A DNA stretch of 8,000 bases from UMGS1474 sp050946775 (GCA_050946775.1 JBMNVL010000088.1:1-8000); one strand, 5' to 3'; counted from the first letter of the stretch, positions 1 to 4,925 are shown. Notes: generated by a model not told the origin, from the sequence alone. Numbers and translations are program-made.

Positions 1-121
1 CGTCGCCGTGGGCGAAGTTGAGCATTTTGGCGATGCCGTACACCATCGTGTAACCAAGCGCGATGATGGCGTAGACGCTGCCAAGGCTCAACCCGTTGAT
101 GACATTGGAGAGGAAATTCAT
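1..121 (-). CDS. livH: Branched-chain amino acid ABC transporter permease, N-terminal part (LivH-like)
   Basis: Partial gene; only the first 40 codons lie in the window, and the rest continues past position 1. The start is the ATG at 121, preceded by a G-rich ribosome site (GGGGG about 11 nt upstream). The visible N-terminus, MNFLSNVINGLSLGSVYAII followed by ALGYTMVYGIAKMLNFAHGD, matches the start of LivH-type inner-membrane permeases: a first transmembrane helix, then the conserved YGI...LNFAHGD segment. In the family this subunit pairs with LivM to form the membrane channel for branched-chain amino acids, powered by LivG and LivF. It lies directly downstream of livK on the same strand, the usual liv order. 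Substrate could be another amino acid or an amide; family assignment is firm. Confidence 0.9.
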   Translation of the reverse strand, partial: MNFLSNVINGLSLGSVYAIIALGYTMVYGIAKMLNFAHGD

Positions 122-143
122 GCCACAACCCCCGAAACGATAA

Positions 144-176
144 AATAGAAAAACAGGGGTTGCCGAGACAACCCCT
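144..176 (-). terminator. Intergenic terminator / attenuator between livK and livH
   Basis: An 8-bp perfect stem (AGGGGTTG at 155-162 pairing with CAACCCCT at 169-176) has a 6-nt loop. On the minus strand it is followed by a T-rich run (GTTTTTCTATTTTA, 154 down to 141). It sits in the 91-bp gap after the livK stop and before livH. As a partial terminator it would let the binding protein be made in excess over the permease, as is common in ABC operons. That role is inference. Confidence 0.7.
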
Positions 177-212
177 TATTTTCCTCTATCCGAGCGGACC
201 TCAACGATCCGA

Positions 213-1427
213 TCACATACCGACGTAAGCGCCGTTCTGGATGACCATGCCCTTGGGGGCTTTGGAAACCTCGCCGGTGGCCGACCAGGTCATGCCGGCG
301 CCGGTCAGACCGTCGACCGAGAAGGAAGCGTCGGTGAAACGGGCGATCAGCTTCTCGCAAATATCGGAAGCGCTCATGTCGGCGGTGACGTTCTCGGCTT
401 TGCAGGCCTCGTACAGCGCGTAGATGCAGTCGTACGCGTCCGCCGCGAACTGGTTGGGAACGTCGCCGTATTTTTCCTGATACTTCTTGGTGAAGTTCTG
501 GGTCTTCTCGTCTTTCGCGTCAGCCGAGAAAGGAGTCAGCAGCATCACGCCCTCGGCCAGCGAGGTGTCGAAGTTTTCCACCGTCAGAATGCCGTCCATG
601 CCGTCCACGCCGAAGACCTTGACGTTGTATTGCAGCTGCTTGGCCTGCGCCAGGATCAGGGAAGCCGGACCGTAGTAGATGGGCAGGAAGAGCAGATCCG
701 CGCCCTTGGATTTGGCGTCGCCGAGCTGGGTTTTGAAATCGGTGGCGCTGTCATCGGTAAAGGTGGTCACGCTGACCACGTCCAGATTGAGCCGCTGAGC
801 TTCCGCGGCAAATTTCTGATAAATGCCGGTGGAATACGCGTCGCCGTTGTTGTAGATGATGGCGATCTTGGTGCCCAGCTTCTGCTCGCTGATGTACTGC
901 GCCGACGCGATACCCTGGTTGGGGTCGGTGAAGCACATCTGGAAGACGTTGTCCTTGCGGGCAATGGTGACGTTGCCGTTCTCATCCTGCTGACCGCCGA
1001 TGACGTCGGTAGAGGAAGCCGAGGGCGTCAACTGGAACACACGGTCGGCGTTGGTATTGGCCGAAACCGCGACGCAGGGTTTGGTGGTCACGGTGCCCAT
1101 CAGGATCTGCATACCCCAGTCTTTCAGCGCGTTGTAGGCGTTGACCGACTTCTCCTCGTCGTGCTCGTCATCCTGCATCTGGAATTCAAACTGGATGCCG
1201 CCCAGAGCGTTGATCTCTTCCACGGCAATCTTGGCGGCGTTTTCCACCGCTTTGCCGTAAATCGCGGCGCCGCCGGTGATCGGGCCGATACCGCCGATCT
1301 TGATCGGCGCGGACGACGCGGTATTGCCGTCAGAATCGTTGTTTTTCCCTTCGCTTCCGCAGCCCGCCAACGCCAGCGTCAACATCATCGCCGCCATCAG
1401 CAGGGCCAAAATCCGTTTCGCTTTCAT
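213..1427 (-). CDS. livK: Branched-chain amino acid ABC transporter substrate-binding lipoprotein (LivK-like)
   Basis: A 404-residue extracytoplasmic binding protein of the periplasmic-binding-protein type I family (Peripla_BP_6). Start: the ATG at 1427 has GGGAGG 7 nt upstream; an in-frame ATG at 1442 overlaps that site and is rejected. Residues 1-22 are a lipoprotein signal (MKAKRILALL, then a hydrophobic stretch) ending in the lipobox LAGC, with C23 the lipidated cysteine; a Ser/Asn/Asp-rich linker follows. The mature domain begins PIKIGGIGPITGGAAIYGKA, typical of the family, and contains the ligand-region TPSASSTDV (about 134-142), the CFTDPNQG motif (165-172) and ADAYDCIYAL near 329. Length is normal. 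It would capture branched-chain or related amino acids and deliver them to LivH/LivM. Exact ligand cannot be read from sequence. It has its own promoter and is followed by an attenuator-like hairpin. Confidence 0.92.
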   Translation of the reverse strand: MKAKRILALLMAAMMLTLALAGCGSEGKNNDSDGNTASSAPIKIGGIGPITGGAAIYGKAVENAAKIAVEEINALGGIQFEFQMQDDEHDEEKSVNAYNALKDWGMQILMGTVTTKPCVAVSANTNADRVFQLTPSASSTDVIGGQQDENGNVTIARKDNVFQMCFTDPNQGIASAQYISEQKLGTKIAIIYNNGDAYSTGIYQKFAAEAQRLNLDVVSVTTFTDDSATDFKTQLGDAKSKGADLLFLPIYYGPASLILAQAKQLQYNVKVFGVDGMDGILTVENFDTSLAEGVMLLTPFSADAKDEKTQNFTKKYQEKYGDVPNQFAADAYDCIYALYEACKAENVTADMSASDICEKLIARFTDASFSVDGLTGAGMTWSATGEVSKAPKGMVIQNGAYVGM

Positions 1428-1472
1428 TATAAAGCCTCCCAAAACTTTAGTGCGTTAAAGCGCCTAATCGTT

Positions 1473-1500
1473 ATTATAGCGCAAATTCAAAAAATTGCAA
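1473..1500 (-). promoter_or_regulatory. Promoter of the liv operon
   Basis: On the minus strand a -35 box TTGCAA (1500-1495) and a perfect -10 TATAAT (1478-1473) are separated by 16 bp. The expected start is near 1466, giving a leader of about 40 nt to the livK ATG. A 12-bp perfect palindrome TTTTCATGAAAA (1505-1516) lies 4 bp upstream of the -35 and could be a regulator site. No clear terminator separates this promoter from the upstream flavoprotein gene, so some read-through is possible. Confidence 0.75.
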
Positions 1501-1534
1501 GGGTTTTTCATGAAAATACAAAAAGAAAATCGAA

Positions 1535-2086
1535 TTATTCAATCCACTTTTCGGCAGCGTCAACGATCCGTCTCTCCACATCGGTCCACGGATCGGAAGT
1601 TATGGAGTGAATCGAAGCAATCAAAGCGGCGTTGAGCACCGTCAGCGTCGGGCGCAGCTGGCGCTCGACCATCTCCCCCGCGTGCCGATCCTGATCGGCG
1701 CAGGTCAAAAGCATCGCCCGCTTTGGCCTGGCAATGGGCGGGCGCTCTCCCCGCACAAATCGCGCCGCCCAATACCGCTGGGTACGATCCATCAGGATCT
1801 TGACCGGCGCGGTATACGACAGATTGTACACCGGCGTGGCGATGGCCAGCAAATCGGCGTTTTCCAGCCGCTCGTAAAACTCGGTCAGATCCGGTTTTGA
1901 GCAGCCGTTGCGCACACGGCAAAAGCCGCAATCGTCGCAGGCGAGCGCCGGACGCTCAAACGCCCGCCAAACCGACCAGTCGACCGGAACGGGTGTCGCT
2001 TGCATCAACCGGTCCGCCATTTTGGCGGTCTTCCCGTCCGGGTGCGGCGATCCAAAAATCAGCAAACCGCGTGTCAAGCCCATCAT
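1535..2086 (-). CDS. Iron-sulfur flavoprotein / NAD(P)H-dependent FMN reductase-like protein
   Basis: A flavodoxin-fold protein of about 180 residues. Numbered from the ATG at 2086: the FMN phosphate loop FGSPHPDGKTAK (11-22); a compact cysteine cluster CDDCGFCRVRNGC with C50, C53, C56 and C62 (CX2CX2CX5C); and the signature ATPVYNLSYTAPVKILMDR (82-100) that contacts FMN in this family. The CX2CX2CX4-7C motif is known from archaeal and clostridial Isf proteins, where it holds a [4Fe-4S] cluster; the complete motif here suggests a functional cluster. Such proteins pass electrons between ferredoxin-type donors and acceptors such as O2, peroxide or quinones. The start is uncertain: the GGGGAG ribosome site abuts the ATG at 2086, is 3 nt from an ATG at 2083 and 9 nt from an in-frame TTG at 2077, which would give the family's usual short N-terminus. 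Divergent from the MBL-rubredoxin gene. Confidence 0.85.
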   Translation of the reverse strand: MMGLTRGLLIFGSPHPDGKTAKMADRLMQATPVPVDWSVWRAFERPALACDDCGFCRVRNGCSKPDLTEFYERLENADLLAIATPVYNLSYTAPVKILMDRTQRYWAARFVRGERPPIARPKRAMLLTCADQDRHAGEMVERQLRPTLTVLNAALIASIHSITSDPWTDVERRIVDAAEKWIE

Positions 2087-2106
2087 CTCCCCTTTTTGAT
2101 GCCAAT

Positions 2107-2135
2107 ATCCTATCATATTTCGTTTGTTTTTTCAA
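2107..2135 (-). promoter_or_regulatory. Promoter of the Fe-S flavoprotein gene
   Basis: Minus-strand -35 TTGAAA (2135-2130), 17-bp spacer, -10 TAGGAT (2112-2107). The spacer is optimal and the leader to the start codon is short, about 15 nt. It points away from the plus-strand promoter at 2154-2182. Confidence 0.6.
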
Positions 2136-2153
2136 CTGTCGACGTCAACCCTC

Positions 2154-2182
2154 TTGCGTCAAATCATATAATTGGTTATAAT
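2154..2182 (+). promoter_or_regulatory. Promoter of the MBL-rubredoxin gene
   Basis: -35 TTGCGT (2154-2159), 17-bp spacer, perfect -10 TATAAT (2177-2182); expected transcription start near 2189. The leader to the ATG at 2236 is about 47 nt and ends in a strong AAAGGAGG ribosome site with 7-nt spacing. Confidence 0.7.
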
Positions 2183-2196
2183 GAATTCTAACCAGT
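2171..2196. promoter_or_regulatory. Operator-like inverted repeat over the -10 box and start site
   Basis: ATTGGTTA (2171-2178) and TAACCAGT (2189-2196) are reverse complements at 7 of 8 positions, separated by 10 bp. The repeat covers the -10 box and the expected +1 of the MBL-rubredoxin gene, where a dimeric repressor could block transcription. No specific regulator family is recognised; it is not a perfect Rex or PerR type site. Confidence 0.4.
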
Positions 2197-2235
2197 AATA
2201 CGCTCACCGCGGTATTTGAAAAAGGAGGAATCCGC

Positions 2236-3174
2236 ATGATCATCAAAGCCATCGATTTTCGGGACAACGGGTTTTCTTCCCAGCCGTTCGCTTTCGGCGG
2301 AGAAGAGGGACCGGACAAATTCGATCCGGCGATACGTTATCGCTCGGGACTGACCAACTATCTGATCGACACCGGTGACGAGGTGATTTTGGTGGACACC
2401 GGTCTTCCGGCCGGAACGCCTGAGGAGGTACCGGACGAAACCACCCCCATCTACACCGGCAAAGACATCGCCGGGTATATGGACGCCTTCACCGCGTTGG
2501 GATACAAGCCCGAACAGGTGACGAAGATCCTGCTCACCCATAAACACGCCGACCATTCCGGCGAACTGCGTTCCTTCCCCAACGCGAAGATCTACGTCAA
2601 CGAGGAAGAGCTGGACGCCGCGGAGCTACAGGGGCTGGACAACGTCGTGCCGGTATCGTTTACCGACGGCGCGTATTACAATTTCCCGGCCTGTCAGAAG
2701 ATCCGTGACGGGATCTATTACGTCAAAGCCAAGGGGCACACCAAGGGCAACAGCCTTGTGATCGTGGAAAACGACGGCCTGTTCTATATGCTGCACGGGG
2801 ATATCACCTACACCGACGAAGCGCTGTACGCCAACAAGCTGTCGGTCGTGTTCGAGGATCTGCCGGCCGCCCGGCAGACGCTGGATCGGGTACGGGAATT
2901 CATTGCCCACCACCCCACCGTTTACCTGTCCACCCATACCCCGCTGGGACACGAGAACCTGGAAAACAAAACGGTGGTGGATCTGTCCAATCCTCCGCAA
3001 ACCATCCCGGTTGGCGAGGTCGTCTTCAAAACCGCCACCGGCAAATACGTCTGCTCGGTCTGCGGCTACGTCTACGATCCCGCCGAACACGACGGCGTCG
3101 CTTTCGAGGATCTGCCGCAGGATTGGCGCTGCCCGCGCTGCAAACAGCCCAAGGACAAATTCAACCGGGCGTGA
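2236..3174 (+). CDS. Metallo-beta-lactamase-fold protein with C-terminal rubredoxin domain
   Basis: 312 residues in two domains. Residues 1 to about 255 form an MBL fold: the core motif THKHADHSG puts H102, H104, D106 and H107 in place; H168 lies in KGHTKGNS, D189 in HGDI and H234 in STHTPLGHE, giving the full set for a two-metal site. The pattern resembles lactonase / glyoxalase II-type hydrolases (TH-x-H-x-DH-x-G plus GHTxGxxS). Residues about 268-312 are a rubredoxin: CSVCGYVYD (C273, C276) and CPRCKQPKDKF (C299, C302), the usual CX2C pair that binds one iron. Rubredoxin carries single electrons, so the fusion implies a redox link. Flavodiiron proteins combine MBL, flavodoxin and sometimes rubredoxin, but use HxExDH rather than the HxHxDH seen here. 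The divergent neighbour is a flavodoxin-fold protein, a possible redox partner. Cytoplasmic; no signal peptide. Substrate unknown. Confidence 0.88.
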   Translation: MIIKAIDFRDNGFSSQPFAFGGEEGPDKFDPAIRYRSGLTNYLIDTGDEVILVDTGLPAGTPEEVPDETTPIYTGKDIAGYMDAFTALGYKPEQVTKILLTHKHADHSGELRSFPNAKIYVNEEELDAAELQGLDNVVPVSFTDGAYYNFPACQKIRDGIYYVKAKGHTKGNSLVIVENDGLFYMLHGDITYTDEALYANKLSVVFEDLPAARQTLDRVREFIAHHPTVYLSTHTPLGHENLENKTVVDLSNPPQTIPVGEVVFKTATGKYVCSVCGYVYDPAEHDGVAFEDLPQDWRCPRCKQPKDKFNRA

Positions 3175-3192
3175 TCGCCTTCATACTCAAAA

Positions 3193-3217
3193 AGGCCGGA
3201 CAAGTCCGGCCTTTTTT
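3193..3217. terminator. Bidirectional terminator between convergent genes
   Basis: Stem AGGCCGGA (3193-3200) pairs with TCCGGCCT (3205-3212) around a CAAG loop, followed on the plus strand by six Ts. On the minus strand the stem is followed by five Ts. It lies between the stops of the MBL-rubredoxin gene and the DUF1295 gene and can serve both. Confidence 0.9.
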
Positions 3218-3247
3218 CGTTTGTCTGTGATCGTGCGGTCAGACCCG

Positions 3248-4195
3248 TCAGCGATCCGGGTCAAATCGGCGCAGCGGAAGATATTTGCAGACTTGTTGTA
3301 CGTACTTTTTATAAAGCGGGTATTTGCCGGAGGAGATGCTTTCGCCCAGCGTGGAGCTGCCCATGAACAGCAAAATCAAAAGCAGCGGTCCGATCGCCGT
3401 CCAGTTGAAAACGCCCGCGCCGGCGCCGACGGCGAACAAATACAGGCTGATCCAGATCCCTTGTTCCCCGAGATAATTCGGGTGGCGCATAACCGACCAC
3501 GGGCCGCGGGTGTTGAATCCCAGCCGGTACGGCATGGGCAGATCCTCCAGCGTTTTGCCGTCTGCGAGCCGTTTCTGTTTCGTTTGGTAAAACCGCCACT
3601 GATATTCGTCGGCAACCGTTTCCAGCGCCAAAAAGAGTATTGCCAGCACCGCGGCAGCGATATCCCACACGCCAAGGCTTGCAGATGAACCCATACAGAC
3701 AAGTGCCGGCAGGCAGATCGCCAAAACCAGCAGATTTTGGTAAACGCTGATGAACAACAGATCGAACAACACCCAGACGATCCCGTGCTTGAAAGCGGGG
3801 TTTTGGCGGACAATCGACCAACGGTAGTCCTCGGTGCCGGTCCAGAATTTCAACCGGTAGGCGCCTTTACGGGCGAAATTGACCGTCAGGCGAATACCCC
3901 AGGCGGTGACGATCAGGGCGTAGGCGATCAACCGCGCGTTCATCCCGCCTTTGACGGCGATGATCCAGGTATAAGCGATGGGCAGCAGACTCCACAATTT
4001 ATCAATCTGCGAAAAATTGCGGGTCAGTTCCCCGACGATAAAGCAATACGCGGCGCTGCATCCGCACACGATCACCAGGATCTTGAGCGTCGCCCATTGC
4101 GCGTCGGTGGGACTTTGTTCGTTTAGCGTCACGCTCAACACAAGCAAAGCCAATACCACGCACACGGTGATCACCGTTCCAACGATTCGTTTCAT
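3248..4195 (-). CDS. DUF1295 integral membrane protein (steroid 5-alpha-reductase C-terminal-like)
   Basis: 315 residues. The start is the ATG at 4195, with GGAGAGG 7 nt upstream; an earlier in-frame GTG at 4234 is less likely. The protein has about seven or eight hydrophobic segments (roughly residues 5-22, 36-56, 66-82, 86-105, 138-168, 176-195, 244-262 and 265-283). The C-terminal half carries the family signature: LETVADEYQWRFYQ (191-204) and GPWSVMRHPNYLGEQ (231-245), then a closing KYPLYKKYVQQV segment. The RHPNYLGE motif is shared by DUF1295, isoprenylcysteine methyltransferase and sterol reductase-type enzymes, where it lies near the NADPH or S-adenosylmethionine site. The reaction is unknown; a lipid or isoprenoid modification is a reasonable guess only. 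Single-gene unit with its own promoter, convergent with the MBL-rubredoxin gene. Confidence 0.85.
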   Translation of the reverse strand: MKRIVGTVITVCVVLALLVLSVTLNEQSPTDAQWATLKILVIVCGCSAAYCFIVGELTRNFSQIDKLWSLLPIAYTWIIAVKGGMNARLIAYALIVTAWGIRLTVNFARKGAYRLKFWTGTEDYRWSIVRQNPAFKHGIVWVLFDLLFISVYQNLLVLAICLPALVCMGSSASLGVWDIAAAVLAILFLALETVADEYQWRFYQTKQKRLADGKTLEDLPMPYRLGFNTRGPWSVMRHPNYLGEQGIWISLYLFAVGAGAGVFNWTAIGPLLLILLFMGSSTLGESISSGKYPLYKKYVQQVCKYLPLRRFDPDR

Positions 4196-4248
4196 TTTTC
4201 GACCTCTCCTCACGTTTTCGCCGCTTTTTTCCATAAATCGACTTTTCC

Positions 4249-4276
4249 ATTATACCAAAATCGCACGAAAACGCAA
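4249..4276 (-). promoter_or_regulatory. Promoter of the DUF1295 gene
   Basis: Minus-strand -35 TTGCGT (4276-4271), 16-bp spacer and perfect -10 TATAAT (4254-4249) preceded by TGG, an extended -10. Expected start near 4243, leader about 48 nt. Confidence 0.75.
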
Positions 4277-4317
4277 CCGTTTTTCTTTTCCGGATCACTG
4301 GACAAGGGATTGCGGCA

Positions 4318-4352
4318 TTTCTCATCCCTTTCTCCACGAAAAAACCGACCCC
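4318..4352. repeat. 35-bp exact direct repeat, copy 1
   Basis: Starts TTTCTCATCCCTTTCTCCAC and ends CCGACCCC; identical over 35 bp to 4694-4728. It includes one arm of a terminator hairpin plus about 20 bp beyond its T-run. Read on the minus strand that outer part is GTGGAGAAAGGGATGAGAAA, which looks like a ribosome site (GGAG) 6 nt before an ATG. Identity beyond the hairpin shows shared origin rather than convergence of terminators. Confidence 0.9.
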
Positions 4353-4376
4353 ACCTTCCGGTGGGATCGGGTTTTT
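4335..4376 (-). terminator. Terminator A (copy of the tRNA-Ser terminator)
   Basis: Arms 4341-4355 and 4360-4376 with a TTCC loop. Read as minus-strand RNA the stem CCGACCCCACC / GGTGGGATCGG pairs with one G-U wobble that would be a C-A mismatch on the plus strand, so it works best on the minus strand; a run of six Ts follows. One arm is identical to that of the terminator at 4717-4750, while the other arm and loop differ with pairing kept. Confidence 0.8.
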
Positions 4377-4385
4377 GGTGGAGAG
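4376..4385 (-). pseudogene. Short tRNA-3'-end-like fragment A
   Basis: On the minus strand CTCTCCACCA immediately precedes terminator A, mirroring the real tRNA end CTCTCCGCCA before its terminator; only the discriminator base differs. No T-arm or other tRNA part lies upstream. Ten bases alone could be chance; the matching position before a near-identical terminator makes descent likely. Confidence 0.5.
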
Positions 4386-4406
4386 ATGCGAATTATTGGA
4401 AATTCA

Positions 4407-4561
4407 AGTGATATTGCCGTCTATGACGGCAGTTATATTTTGCGGCTGTGCCGCAAAGTGATATTATATTCGCCTCCGAAACTGCGCGCAGCGCAATATA
4501 ACTCGTCCAAAGGACGAATATAACTGCAACGCAATATAACTCGCCGAAGGCGAATATAACT
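4407..4561. repeat. Array of six triloop hairpins separated by an orientation-switching 9-nt motif
   Basis: The left half carries AGTGATATT (4407-4415), AGTTATATT (4431-4439) and AGTGATATT (4457-4465). The right half carries four exact copies of the reverse complement, AATATAACT (4495, 4517, 4533, 4553). Between or beside the motifs are perfect hairpins, each with a 3-nt loop: GCCGTC-tat-GACGGC (4416-4430), TTGCGGC-tgt-GCCGCAA (4440-4456), TGCGC-gca-GCGCA (4483-4495), TCGTCC-aaa-GGACGA (4503-4517), TGC-aac-GCA (4525-4533) and TCGCC-gaa-GGCGA (4541-4553). Stem sequences differ, yet all pair perfectly. The whole is an imperfect long palindrome that could fold as a stem with side hairpins. No protein-coding content seen. 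Probably a dispersed palindromic element or MITE-like repeat; a structured RNA is the alternative. Confidence 0.85.
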
Positions 4562-4562
4562 G

Positions 4563-4590
4563 AAAAAAGCACGCTTGCGCGTGCTTTTTT
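4563..4590. terminator. Terminator B, symmetric hairpin
   Basis: AAAAAAGCACGC (4563-4574), loop TTGC, then GCGTGCTTTTTT (4579-4590): 12 paired bases with six As and six Ts, usable on both strands. On the minus strand it follows the tRNA-like fragment at 4593-4612 by 2 bp. Confidence 0.85.
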
Positions 4591-4592
4591 CA

Positions 4593-4612
4593 TGGCGGAG
4601 AGTCAGGGATTC
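4593..4612 (-). pseudogene. tRNA-Ser 3'-end fragment B (20 bp exact)
   Basis: TGGCGGAGAGTCAGGGATTC is identical to 4751-4770, the CCA end, acceptor 3' strand and part of the T-arm of the intact tRNA-Ser. Identity stops sharply where the T-loop would begin. Like the intact gene, it is followed on the minus strand by a terminator. It resembles a tRNA attachment-site remnant or a tRNA-linked repeat. Confidence 0.8.
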
Positions 4613-4701
4613 TCCTCTCGCTTACGAAACAGTCCCCCGGACTGTTTCTCCCAAACCCCGTCGCTCCCTGCGGTCGCCGGCGTTTGGAGCTCGTTTCTCA
4701 T
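4603..4701 (-). CDS. Candidate 32-residue small ORF inside the tRNA-linked repeat (uncertain)
   Basis: A minus-strand frame from ATG at 4701 to TGA at 4605-4603. GGAG lies 6 nt before the ATG, a proper ribosome-site distance. The product begins MRNELQTPATAG and ends FRKREENP; it is polar, with no signal peptide or membrane segment and no domain I recognise. The last codons and the stop are supplied by the tRNA-Ser fragment B. Its centre holds a 10-bp perfect inverted repeat GAAACAGTCC-ccc-GGACTGTTTC (4626-4648). It sits just after a terminator, with no promoter seen, so translation is doubtful; the coding look may be a by-product of a repeated sequence. The other copy of the repeat (4318-4352) also carries the ATG and the MRN start. 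Confidence 0.25.
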   Translation of the reverse strand: MRNELQTPATAGSDGVWEKQSGGLFRKREENP

Positions 4702-4728
4702 CCCTTTCTCCACGAAAAAACCGACCCC
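4694..4728. repeat. 35-bp exact direct repeat, copy 2
   Basis: Identical to 4318-4352. Here it contains one arm of the tRNA-Ser terminator and, on the minus strand, the ribosome-site-like start of the 32-codon frame. The copies are 376 bp apart. Confidence 0.9.
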
Positions 4729-4750
4729 GTCGAATGACGGGACCGGTTTT
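4711..4750 (-). terminator. Terminator C of tRNA-Ser
   Basis: A 15-bp stem (4717-4731 with 4736-4750) with a GAAT loop, starting immediately after the tRNA CCA end. Two pairs are G-U wobbles in minus-strand RNA but mismatches on the plus strand, which fixes the working strand as minus. Six Ts follow at 4720-4715 read on the minus strand. Confidence 0.9.
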
Positions 4751-4838
4751 TGGCGGAGAGTCAGGGATTCGAACCCTGGAGGCCTTTCGGCCTACAGCAT
4801 TTCGAGTGCTGCACCTTCGACCACTCGGACAACTCTCC
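4751..4838 (-). tRNA. tRNA-Ser, anticodon CGA
   Basis: 88 nt including an encoded CCA. The acceptor stem GGAGAGT (4838-4832) pairs with ACTCTCC (4761-4755), followed by discriminator G and CCA. The anticodon stem CAGCA/TGCTG encloses loop CTCGAAA with anticodon CGA at 4804-4802, reading UCG codons. A long variable arm GGCC-GAAA-GGCC is present, as expected of a class II serine tRNA, and the T-arm CAGGGTTCGAATCCCTG is complete. It has its own consensus promoter and terminator. Confidence 0.97.
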
Positions 4839-4856
4839 CTACGGACAACATTCATT

Positions 4857-4885
4857 ATTATATCGGCAGACGGTGGGTTTGTCAA
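4857..4885 (-). promoter_or_regulatory. Promoter of tRNA-Ser, full consensus
   Basis: Minus-strand -35 TTGACA (4885-4880), 17-bp spacer, -10 TATAAT (4862-4857): a full consensus match with optimal spacing. Expected start about 12 nt before the tRNA 5' end. Divergent from the prfB promoter. Confidence 0.9.
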
Positions 4886-4925
4886 TCCTTATTTTCCTCA
4901 TTCGGCAAAAAAATCGGTTTTTGTC

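Noticed and set aside
1428..1442. Upstream ATG of livK at 1442
   Set aside because: It overlaps the GGGAGG ribosome site that serves the ATG at 1427, and the lipoprotein signal starts properly at 1427.
630..1610. Long plus-strand open frame of 326 codons across livK
   Set aside because: It is antisense to livK, has low-complexity Arg/Gly/Val-rich translation, no ribosome site and no recognisable domain; the minus-strand protein is clearly a Peripla_BP_6 lipoprotein.
2183..2235. Riboswitch or T-box in the MBL-rubredoxin leader
   Set aside because: The leader is about 47 nt, too short for known riboswitch classes, with only small dyads such as ACCGCGGT (2206-2213).
4002..4337. Minus-strand 111-codon frame starting in the 35-bp repeat and overlapping the DUF1295 gene
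   Set aside because: It crosses the DUF1295 promoter and then overlaps the real gene out of frame. Only its first codons share the repeat's start-like sequence.
4407..4561. CRISPR array
   Set aside because: Repeat units are 9 nt and switch orientation, spacers are self-complementary hairpins of 9-17 nt, and no cas gene is present.
4311..4840. Complete integrated genetic element at tRNA-Ser
   Set aside because: The tRNA-end repeats are only 158 to 375 bp apart and enclose no integrase, transposase or cargo gene; at most a scar.
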